From CBDBLK01 sp965243145 (GTDB taxonomy: Bacteria > Bdellovibrionota > Bacteriovoracia > Bacteriovoracales > Bacteriovoracaceae): 64,000 nucleotides of DNA. Made by a program: the position numbers and the translations under genes. The DNA lies in contig CBDEUB010000002.1 of assembly GCA_965243145.1 (NCBI GenBank), forward strand, positions 62,001-126,000, given 5' to 3'. The notes beneath the pieces were generated by a model that had not been told where the DNA came from, made no database searches, and saw only the letters and a program-made list of their open reading frames with translations. Below are positions 43,617-49,952 of this stretch, one piece after another; position 1 is the stretch's first letter, and every line of letters starts with the position of its first letter.

Positions 43617-44558
43617 TTAACCCTCTGGCGACAAATTCGCCACCGTGGGATAGGCGGGAAGGCCCTTGTGTCCCAGGTAGAAATCCAGCGCCTCTTCCAG
43701 GGGCAAGCGCCACTCCCAGGCCACCGGGTTGTCCCGGGCGACATAATTTCTCTCTGCCGGCAGGGGGTGGTGCCGGAAGTAAGTGCGGAAGGGCCGCATC
43801 AGTTTCCAGTAGTGGCGGCGCACCCGGTTCAAGTAGCGGTTGTCTGTGCCCACCGGAAGGCCGCGCCTGAGGCGCTGGCGCACGGTCCCTGGCCCCATGT
43901 TATAGGCCACGGTGGAGAGCACAAAGTTGCCCTTAAAGGCGCGCAGCAGGTAGGCCAGGTAGCGCACTCCCATTTCCACATTGATCTCCGGCACCCAGGT
44001 CATCCGCTTGGCCAAGCGGCGGTTCATGCGCAGGCCCATACGGGCGCTCAAATAGTGGCCAGTGGCGGGCATAATTTGCATTGGCCCAATCGCTCCCACC
44101 CGGCTTTGTGCTTCCTGGCGAAAATGGCTCTCCGTCCAGGTGACCGCCAGTGCCCAAAAGGGATCAACTTGATATTTTTCGGCGTACTTGAGGACAGTCC
44201 CCACAATTTCTGCGGCGTTGGAGCGCAGGGATGGGGGAATGTTGGCCAAGAGGGTGCTGGAAATTTCCGCGGTGGAAAACTCATTCATGCGCCCGAGGGG
44301 GACATTGCGGGTAAAACTTTGGGTGGAGTGGAAATCGAGGGATCGCTTTGGCCCTTGGGGTGGCGGAGGTGGCCCCTGGTAGACGGCGGGGGAGTAGGGG
44401 ATGCTCTTGAGCAGCCAGGGGGTGCCGTGTTTCCACAGTGCCGCCAGTTCTGCCAGTCCCAGACTCCAGGCCAGGGCGGTAGAGACAAAAAAGGCCCTTC
44501 CCCGCAGTGAGAGGGGGGGCAAGGGGTGAGATGCTGTATTGCATAATAATTCATTCAT
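43617..44558 (-). CDS. lytic transglycosylase (SLT domain), membrane anchored
   Basis: 313 residues from ATG 44558 with GGGGG upstream. An N-terminal hydrophobic segment (AFFVSTALAWSLGLAELAAL) anchors or exports it. Catalytic Glu in VTWTESHFRQEA; GAIGPMQIMPAT and VAYNMGPGTV are the conserved Slt70/MltC-type motifs. Cleaves peptidoglycan glycan strands in the periplasm. Downstream of the small membrane gene cluster. Confidence 0.92.
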   Translation of the reverse strand: MNELLCNTASHPLPPLSLRGRAFFVSTALAWSLGLAELAALWKHGTPWLLKSIPYSPAVYQGPPPPPQGPKRSLDFHSTQSFTRNVPLGRMNEFSTAEISSTLLANIPPSLRSNAAEIVGTVLKYAEKYQVDPFWALAVTWTESHFRQEAQSRVGAIGPMQIMPATGHYLSARMGLRMNRRLAKRMTWVPEINVEMGVRYLAYLLRAFKGNFVLSTVAYNMGPGTVRQRLRRGLPVGTDNRYLNRVRRHYWKLMRPFRTYFRHHPLPAERNYVARDNPVAWEWRLPLEEALDFYLGHKGLPAYPTVANLSPEG

Positions 44559-44613
44559 AACCCCCAATTCATACTGGAAAAGTGTGGCCAAAGCAAACTT
44601 GATTAAAAAAGTA

Positions 44614-44628
44614 TGTAAAAATTACCCG
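44614..44628 (-). promoter_or_regulatory. recurrent intergenic motif CGGGTAATTTTTACA, copy 3
   Basis: On the minus strand CGGGTAATTTTTACA overlaps the stop of the 44622 gene and lies about 56 bases ahead of the transglycosylase start. Confidence 0.35.
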
Positions 44629-44858
44629 TTTTTGGAGTTGGGAAGGCCAAAATTCCGCCGGTAGTATTGGCGGCGGTTGGCGCGGGTGAGCCGCCGCCCC
44701 CCCAAGATCAAAAAAACCGCTCCAGGGGTGTGCCACAACATCATAAACTCGGGGTGGCCAAAGGCCCGTTTGGTGACGATGCCGCCAATGATAAAAAAGG
44801 CAAACAGGGCCAAGTGCACTTGGCCTATCCGCCGGTCTTGTTTAATTTTTTCATCCAT
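44622..44858 (-). CDS. small two-segment membrane protein
   Basis: 78 residues from ATG 44858 (MDEKIKQDRRIG). Two hydrophobic segments (LALFAFFIIGGIVT and MLWHTPGAVFLILGG) with a very basic C-terminus (RRLTRANRRQYYRRN). Overlaps the end of the preceding gene by 34 bp. Last of six tightly packed minus-strand membrane genes. Function unknown. Confidence 0.6.
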   Translation of the reverse strand: MDEKIKQDRRIGQVHLALFAFFIIGGIVTKRAFGHPEFMMLWHTPGAVFLILGGRRLTRANRRQYYRRNFGLPNSKNG

Positions 44859-45172
44859 ATCACAACTCCCAGGGAAAAACAAACAAAGAGCACCAGAAAG
44901 GCCCCAAATTCCTGGCCAAAGGAGAGGTAGGACTGCCGTTCCACTTTTAAAAGTTCCGTCCAGGTGTGTTTTTCATCCTTCACGGTGATTTGGTATTGGC
45001 CCTTCTGCATGGCCCAAAATTGGGTGTAATAGTGGCCATCACTTTGCCGTCGGGCCTCAAGGGTTCCCAATTTGTCGATCTGAATGTGGGGAGTGCCTGT
45101 CGCCCCTTCGATTTTGATTTCCACCGGCACCCCCTCGCGGATGCCCTCTTTATCGGGGATGTTTACCCGCAC
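44825..45172 (-). CDS. FixH-like small membrane protein
   Basis: 115 residues, GTG start. A beta-rich soluble part (VPVEIKIEGATGTPHIQID, GHYYTQFWAMQKGQYQITV) precedes a C-terminal helix (AFLVLFVCFSLGVVIWM). The soluble part resembles FixH/CcoH domains, which are needed for cbb3-oxidase copper/haem maturation, though FixH normally has its helix at the N-terminus, so this is only a suggestion. Overlaps both neighbours. Confidence 0.55.
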   Translation of the reverse strand: MRVNIPDKEGIREGVPVEIKIEGATGTPHIQIDKLGTLEARRQSDGHYYTQFWAMQKGQYQITVKDEKHTWTELLKVERQSYLSFGQEFGAFLVLFVCFSLGVVIWMKKLNKTGG

Positions 45173-45287
45173 GCCTTCGCCTTTTGGATTTTTTGACGAA
45201 ATAAACCGAGGCGGCGATGCCCGCCACCACCGAAATTTCCATCAGGTGGACGATAATTTCAAAGGCCAGGGGAACTTCAGTGGGCAT
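45150..45287 (-). CDS. 45-residue membrane protein
   Basis: A small gene recovered by direct reading: MPTEVPLAFEIIVHLMEISV, VAGIAASVYFVKKSKRRRRA, GKHPR. One membrane helix and a basic tail. Its ATG shares one base with the preceding stop (TAATG) and its end overlaps the next gene by 23 bp, so it is translationally coupled on both sides, which supports it being real. Role unknown; perhaps a CcoQ-like small subunit. Confidence 0.6.
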   Translation of the reverse strand: MPTEVPLAFEIIVHLMEISVVAGIAASVYFVKKSKRRRRAGKHPR

Positions 45288-46204
45288 TAGTGTACCTCAA
45301 CGCCTTTATTGTCCAACACATAAGTCCCCACGGCAAAGTTTTCGCTGCCTTGGATCAAAAAATGTTGGCCCAAGTGCTTGCTGCTGGGGGAGTGCAATTT
45401 GTAGAGGCCTTGGCCATCCAGGGGCAGGCGCAGGCGTTCACTGGCCTTGATGGGGATCACCCGTTTAAAAGACCAACGCCCGCGGCGGGCGCGCTCCAGG
45501 CGGATCAAGTGCTTGTTACGGGAGCGGTTGACGAGCCAAATAGAGGAGGCCAAATCGGCGGGCCGAAGCAAGTGGGCCTCGGCAAATCCGGAAGATTCAA
45601 TGACGACCTCGTTGGGGCCGAAGTCGGAGGAGGGGAGCCGCAGGGTGAGGGCCACACGGGATTCGATCGCTGGCCGGGCGGGGGCCGCGGGAGGGGCCTT
45701 GGCGTTCGCAGGGGTGGCGGAGAGTCGGTGTTGGAGCGCGGATGCGGCCAGGCCCAGGCCCACCACCACGGTGTATTGCCAGCGATGCCCCGGAAAGCGC
45801 CAGCGGAAAAACTTTTGAAAATGGCCAAAAAATCCCGCCCAAAAACAAGCGATGGCCACCAGGGAAATGCCGCTGGAAACTAGATGGGTGGTGATGCCGT
45901 CCCCCAGTTGCCACCCAAACAACAGGCAGGACAAGGCCCACCAGGACAGATTGAGGGCCACGGCCAAAGGGGCAAACCCGCCGTTTTGGCGGTTCAGTCG
46001 GGTGTTTAAGAAACAGCACCACAGAATGGCCTGGGGAATAAAGAAGTATTGCAGGCCATGCCACAGCGGAACCCCGCGCCCCCAGTTTTGCACCAGGGGA
46101 ATGGCCAAATTGTGGATTAACAGATAGCCCACCAGTCCGCCGTGGAAGACCAGCAAAAAGGGTTTGTCCAGGTTGGGCCGGCGGCGGCGTCCCTTTAAAC
46201 CCAT
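45287..46204 (-). CDS. multi-pass membrane protein with C-terminal Ig-like domain
   Basis: 305 residues from ATG 46204 (MGLKGRRRRPN). Four or five hydrophobic segments in the first 170 residues (GGLVGYLLIHNLAIPLV, FFIPQAILWCCFLN, SSGISLVAIACFWAGFFG), then an Ala/Pro-rich linker and a beta-rich domain of about 120 residues. FixG/CcoG also ends in an Ig-like domain, but there are no 4Fe-4S cysteine clusters here. Overlaps the preceding gene by 10 bp. Not assigned. Confidence 0.6.
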   Translation of the reverse strand: MGLKGRRRRPNLDKPFLLVFHGGLVGYLLIHNLAIPLVQNWGRGVPLWHGLQYFFIPQAILWCCFLNTRLNRQNGGFAPLAVALNLSWWALSCLLFGWQLGDGITTHLVSSGISLVAIACFWAGFFGHFQKFFRWRFPGHRWQYTVVVGLGLAASALQHRLSATPANAKAPPAAPARPAIESRVALTLRLPSSDFGPNEVVIESSGFAEAHLLRPADLASSIWLVNRSRNKHLIRLERARRGRWSFKRVIPIKASERLRLPLDGQGLYKLHSPSSKHLGQHFLIQGSENFAVGTYVLDNKGVEVH

Positions 46205-46350
46205 TGTTTGAAGTTGGGAAGGGCGTAGATGGCCAAATAGGCCAGCACCCAAATGATCAGTGTGACCCAGGCCAGCTTGATAAAGAAGGGGATGCGTTCT
46301 CCCCGGTAGACGGCCTTGGGATTGTCAAAATCTTGTTCGGGTTCACTCAC
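46195..46350 (-). CDS. 51-residue membrane protein
   Basis: GTG 46350 (VSEPEQDFDNPKAVYRGERI) followed by a single helix (LAWVTLIIWVLAYLAIYAL). The acidic start and single helix resemble the N-terminal part of CcoP-type subunits. Start overlaps the upstream gene by 8 bp. A longer frame to 46461 reads as a shadow of that gene. Confidence 0.55.
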   Translation of the reverse strand: MSEPEQDFDNPKAVYRGERIPFFIKLAWVTLIIWVLAYLAIYALPNFKQWV

Positions 46351-46588
46351 CGCCACCTCCTCGGTTGTGTTCTCCTTCCTCCGCTTCCAGGGGCCTGCCG
46401 GAGAGGGCCTCGGTGTCCTTAAAAGCGCCTTTGCGCCACAGCCCCAGAAAGACAAAGACACTGCATAAGACCATGCCGCCGATGGTGAGGATCAGGAAAA
46501 GTTTGAGTTCCGTCGAGTCGGCGCTGCAATAAAAACAGGGCAGTGCGGCCGTTTTGCTGGCCTTCCTTTTGGCCCACTGGTGTCGCAT
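46343..46588 (-). CDS. CcoS/FixS-like small membrane protein
   Basis: 81 residues; one hydrophobic helix (LFLILTIGGMVLCSVFVFLG) then LWRKGAFKDTEALSGRPLEA, which fits the W-x3-G-x-[FY]-[DK]-D-x-E...R-x-L pattern following the helix in FixS/CcoS. The 28-residue N-terminus with CFYC is longer than in typical FixS. First gene of the overlapping cluster. A cbb3 link is plausible but no ccoNOP or ccoI lies in the window. Confidence 0.5.
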   Translation of the reverse strand: MRHQWAKRKASKTAALPCFYCSADSTELKLFLILTIGGMVLCSVFVFLGLWRKGAFKDTEALSGRPLEAEEGEHNRGGGGE

Positions 46589-46635
46589 AGGATTAAGTTC
46601 TCATCAAACCGTGGCCTTGGCAAATGGGAAAAAAG

Positions 46636-46654
46636 GTAAATTTTACCCGATCTT
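46636..46654 (-). promoter_or_regulatory. recurrent intergenic motif CGGGTAxxxTTTAC, copy 4
   Basis: AAGATCGGGTAAAATTTAC on the minus strand, about 50 bases ahead of the CcoS-like gene and in the divergent gap before the 46714 gene. Confidence 0.35.
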
Positions 46655-46713
46655 GGACAAAGGCCTGCTTTACGCGAAATGGTTGGGGTATAAAGGGGTA
46701 ACTGGAGTTTTGT

Positions 46714-47472
46714 ATGCTTCAATTTTTGCTTTTCTTTTTACTGTTGGCCGGCCACTCCTCTTTCGCCGGGGATGGGCCAAAAGTCGAAAAAGTGGATGTG
46801 CCTCAATGGGGCACTCTCTCTATTTCCGATCGCGGGGTTTCTGTGACTCAATATGGCGAAAAAATGAGACAATTGCGTGCATCAGAGAGAAGGAGGGCGT
46901 CCTTTGGCACAGATGGAGAGCAGGCCAGCAGCAAAAGGGAATCGTCTCCCTGCCGTTTTGCCACAGGCCTTATTTTGGCCCCCTCTAACAATAAGAGGGA
47001 GGGCCTGCTCAGGGCCAAGGCGCATTTTTACGATTTAATGGTGCATAGCGGCCACTGGACGGATTCCAAACAAATGGCCGAATTGAGAGAGCAGTACCAC
47101 GACGCTCTTGAGAACCGTTCAAAGCGCTTGCGGGCATTGCGTTCCACTGCCGGCAAAACCGAAACAAAGATTTATCACCGCCAGCAACGCCTGTTGAACG
47201 GGGGCCTGGATCGCCAACAAAAGGCCTTTTTGCGCGCCGAAATCGACAGGGAGAGAGCAAATCTTCTGCGCTCCACCCAGGCCTTGAAGTTGGTGGAGGA
47301 ATCCTCTCCACAGGAGGGCATGGCCCTGATTAAGGCCCAGGCCGAACAATATGGCCATCTCTTTGAGAGTATGCCCAAAGAGATATTGGGCAGAGATGGC
47401 GAACTTCACCGTTTGCAGGAGAGTATCAACGCTCTCGAATTGGAAGTTGCTAAGGAGAGGTTTGACCTCTAA
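46714..47472 (+). CDS. exported coiled-coil protein, tandem paralogue 1
   Basis: 252 residues with signal peptide (LQFLLFFLLLAGHSSFAG) and CTGGAG RBS. The mature start KVEKVDVPQWGTLSISDRG is shared with the next gene, as is SGHWTDSKQMAELRE in the middle; the C-terminal 130 residues are helical with many charged residues. Likely periplasmic or secreted. No family recognised. Confidence 0.65.
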   Translation: MLQFLLFFLLLAGHSSFAGDGPKVEKVDVPQWGTLSISDRGVSVTQYGEKMRQLRASERRRASFGTDGEQASSKRESSPCRFATGLILAPSNNKREGLLRAKAHFYDLMVHSGHWTDSKQMAELREQYHDALENRSKRLRALRSTAGKTETKIYHRQQRLLNGGLDRQQKAFLRAEIDRERANLLRSTQALKLVEESSPQEGMALIKAQAEQYGHLFESMPKEILGRDGELHRLQESINALELEVAKERFDL

Positions 47473-47482
47473 GATCGATAGC

Positions 47483-48250
47483 ATGAACTTCTGGCCATTC
47501 ATTGTGATCTTCGCCACCATTTTTGGCCTTGAGCTTCTGTATGCTGCTGGAGCGCCAAAAGTTGAAATTTTGAATGTCCCCGGATGGGGCACACTCACCG
47601 TTTCCCATAGAGGTGGGGAGAGCAAAGTCAAAATAAGGGAACCGCACAGCAAGAAATTGAAGCAATTGTTGGCCAGCGAATGTCATCGCAGTGCCAACTT
47701 TATTTTGGATGCTTCCCCCAGTGTGGGGGAAGATTTGCTCACCGCCTATTTTGTTCCCCAAAGTCCCGTCGAGGAGTTAAAAAAGGCCAAGGCCAATTTT
47801 TACCAAACTATGGTGGAACACGGGCACTGGAACGACACTAAACGGGTGACGGCCTTCCGCAAAGAAGTGTTGGAGTCTCTACAAGAGACCGCTCGGCGCA
47901 GGGAACGGTACAGAAATGTCATGAGCAAGGCCGAAGAGGCCATTTACTACTACCGGCAGCGCTTGCAATGGGGTAGAAGTCTGAACGCCAGACAAAAGGA
48001 GCGGTTGAATATGGCCATTGGGGAACAGGAAAAGAAAATACAGATGGCGTTTAATGTTCTTCAGGCCTTCAAGCACTCTGGCCCAGGCGATGTTCGCCGC
48101 TTGGTGGATATGCAAGCAGAACGCTATGGCCGCTTGATCGAGTCGAGGCCTGCGGTGGATCTGCGCCCCGGCACTCCTTTGTATCAGTTGGGTGAAACTA
48201 TCAAAAAGCTGGAATTGCAAATTTCCACCCAGAGGGAACTCGACCCGTAA
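47483..48250 (+). CDS. exported coiled-coil protein, tandem paralogue 2
   Basis: 255 residues from ATG 47483 (MNFWPFIVIFATIFG); the frame upstream overlaps paralogue 1 and is not coding. Signal cleavage near YAAGA. Shares PKVEILNVPGWGTLTVSHRG and EHGHWNDTKRVTAFRKEV with paralogue 1. Ten bases separate the two genes, so they form an operon. Function unknown. Confidence 0.65.
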   Translation: MNFWPFIVIFATIFGLELLYAAGAPKVEILNVPGWGTLTVSHRGGESKVKIREPHSKKLKQLLASECHRSANFILDASPSVGEDLLTAYFVPQSPVEELKKAKANFYQTMVEHGHWNDTKRVTAFRKEVLESLQETARRRERYRNVMSKAEEAIYYYRQRLQWGRSLNARQKERLNMAIGEQEKKIQMAFNVLQAFKHSGPGDVRRLVDMQAERYGRLIESRPAVDLRPGTPLYQLGETIKKLELQISTQRELDP

Positions 48251-48262
48251 TGAGAAGATTTC

Positions 48263-48634
48263 TCAGTACGACTTTACCTCCCGCAAGTTGGATGCAAACC
48301 GCTGATTGATTTCATTTTTTATGGAAAAGCGCCGATCGTTGGTTTGGTACACCGAACGAGCGAGGCGGATAAACTCTGGCCCAAAATCTTGCAGTTCTTC
48401 CTTTTGGCGGATGGCCTCTTCGATGTCCCACAGTTGCAAATTGACTTCTTTTAAACGGGCCAGGTAGTCGTCCACTCCCGCCAGTGCAAGGGCCTTCAGT
48501 TGGCCTAAGAGGTGTTGTTTTTCCCTCTCCACAAAGGCCAGGGCCTCTGGTTCTTCAATCTTTTGCGCCTTGATCTGCAAAATGCTGATTTTATCGATCA
48601 GTTCGCCCAGGGAAATTTCAATTTTGATTTTCAC
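48263..48634 (-). CDS. DUF6165 family protein
   Basis: 123 residues. MKIKIEISLGELIDKISILQ followed by IKAQKI, then LKEVNLQLWDIEEAIRQKE and the C-terminal RSVYQTNDRRFSIKNEIN match the DUF6165 family, small proteins often near LPS or glycan genes. Helical, cytosolic. Starts within the ferredoxin stop (ATGA overlap). Function not established. Confidence 0.75.
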   Translation of the reverse strand: MKIKIEISLGELIDKISILQIKAQKIEEPEALAFVEREKQHLLGQLKALALAGVDDYLARLKEVNLQLWDIEEAIRQKEELQDFGPEFIRLARSVYQTNDRRFSIKNEINQRFASNLREVKSY

Positions 48635-49161
48635 TTTTTGCCCCTTTGTTTTTGAAAATCTCCACGGTTTTGTGGCCGTTCAGTTTTGGCGCGGCCTTCA
48701 CTGTCTTTGGGCCGAGAAAACCGGCGCGGGCGTTTTCCCCCGCCGAGTCGTGCGGGTTTGTCCGGGGCGGGAGGGGCCTCTTTTTTAAATTGGCCTTTTT
48801 TGCGCACCCGAATGCGCGAGTTGCCCGCTTGTTTGGGCCGAACTTCGTTGGGGCAATGGGCGGAGAGGTCGAGCCTTATTTCCGCCTTTTCTTCGGTGAG
48901 TGCGCATTGGCACGCCAGGCGCTCTTGGGTGATGTGAAAGACATTGCCCAAAAGTTGTATCTCTTCAAAGGGTGGCGGAGTGAGGCCATCGGCCCCGCTT
49001 TTTACTTTCACTTTACACTCGGAACAGGAGGCGTGCCCGCCGCAACTGGATCGGATAAATACGCCCGCCCGGCGGATGGCCTCTAGTAGAGAATCGCCCT
49101 CCTCTACGGGAATGATCTTTTGTTCGCCATCGGGGAGGAGGAGGTGGGCCTGGCGTTTCAT
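48631..49161 (-). CDS. 2Fe-2S ferredoxin with long basic tail
   Basis: 176 residues. Plant-type ferredoxin fold: ligands in SSCGGHASCSECKVKV (C-x5-C-x2-C) and CQCALTEEKAEIRL for the fourth. The first 105 residues are a complete ferredoxin; the last 70 are Arg/Lys/Pro-rich (RVRKKGQFKKEAPPAPDKPA and onward) and probably disordered. The tail may bind RNA or DNA, or a partner protein (inference). Overlaps both neighbours by four bases. Confidence 0.88.
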   Translation of the reverse strand: MKRQAHLLLPDGEQKIIPVEEGDSLLEAIRRAGVFIRSSCGGHASCSECKVKVKSGADGLTPPPFEEIQLLGNVFHITQERLACQCALTEEKAEIRLDLSAHCPNEVRPKQAGNSRIRVRKKGQFKKEAPPAPDKPARLGGGKRPRRFSRPKDSEGRAKTERPQNRGDFQKQRGKK

Positions 49162-49451
49162 AGGGCCTGTTTGAGTTTGTCTTCAATTGCCCGGAGTACC
49201 TTTTGGCGGAAGGGCCGATAGAGCAATCCCAACTCCAAGGTGACACGGGTTTCCCGGCGGCCAAATTGCAGCGCCAAAGTCACGCCCTTGCCGCTGGCGC
49301 AGATCAGTTTTTCCTCGGGGCGGTAGTCGATTGTAACCGGAAAGTTGAGGTGGGCGATGTACTCGGGAGTGATTTCTTCCTTGGCCGCACGGTAGGCCTC
49401 TTCCCCGTTTTGCACCCGCTGGTAAGGTATGGCCAAATCCGGACTCGCCAT
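49158..49451 (-). CDS. PHA-granule-region-like (PHA_gran_rgn) small protein
   Basis: 97 residues from ATG 49451. LAIPYQRVQNGEEAYRAAKE at the start and the end VTLELGLLYRPFRQKVLRAI fit the small family annotated polyhydroxyalkanoic acid system protein. Longer frame to 49565 overlaps dut and is not supported. Coupled to the ferredoxin gene. The functional label is family-derived; no PHA synthase is in view. Confidence 0.6.
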   Translation of the reverse strand: MASPDLAIPYQRVQNGEEAYRAAKEEITPEYIAHLNFPVTIDYRPEEKLICASGKGVTLALQFGRRETRVTLELGLLYRPFRQKVLRAIEDKLKQAL

Positions 49452-49461
49452 TCCTCGCCCC

Positions 49462-49947
49462 CTAGTTTCGGCCAGTGTGGCCAAATCCCCCCTCCCGGCG
49501 TTCCGTTTGGGAGAGAGGGGACTCAGGGGGGGCCTCAAAAAAAACCGCTTGCGCCACCGGCGCAACGATCAGTTGGGCCACCCGGTCGCCGTGGCCAATA
49601 GTTTCCAGGCGATCTCCCACATTCCCCATCAGAATTTTGAGTTCCCCGCGGTAGTCGCTGTCGATAGTGCCGGGGGCGTTGGGAAGGTTCAGGCCAGTTT
49701 TAAAAGAGAGGCCCGAGCGCGGCCGCACTTGAATTTCAAAGTGGGGGGGAATCTCCAAACACAGTCCGGTGGGAACTAAAATTTTTTGCCCCGGGTGCAG
49801 GATGATGCCGCGATCCCGATCAGTGGCGGGCAAGCTGGCGCGTATGTCGGCCCCCGCCGCGCCCGCAGTGTGGTAGAGGGGAAAACTGAACTCGCGATCG
49901 AAGTGCTCTAAGCAACGGACTTTAACTTCAACCCTGGAAGTTGTCAT
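49462..49947 (-). CDS. dut: dUTP diphosphatase
   Basis: 161 residues. Hydrolyses dUTP to dUMP and pyrophosphate. All five motifs: GAAGADIRAS, RPRSGLSFKTGLNL, PGTIDSDYRGELKI, GDRVAQLIVAP and the C-terminal RREGGFGHTG. Trimeric type. Five bases after pnp. Confidence 0.96.
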   Translation of the reverse strand: MTTSRVEVKVRCLEHFDREFSFPLYHTAGAAGADIRASLPATDRDRGIILHPGQKILVPTGLCLEIPPHFEIQVRPRSGLSFKTGLNLPNAPGTIDSDYRGELKILMGNVGDRLETIGHGDRVAQLIVAPVAQAVFFEAPPESPLSQTERREGGFGHTGRN

Positions 49948-49952
49948 GGCCT

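Noticed and set aside
44622..46588. Confident ccoGHIS operon
   Set aside because: No 4Fe-4S motif for CcoG and no copper ATPase for CcoI; only weak CcoS and FixH resemblance.
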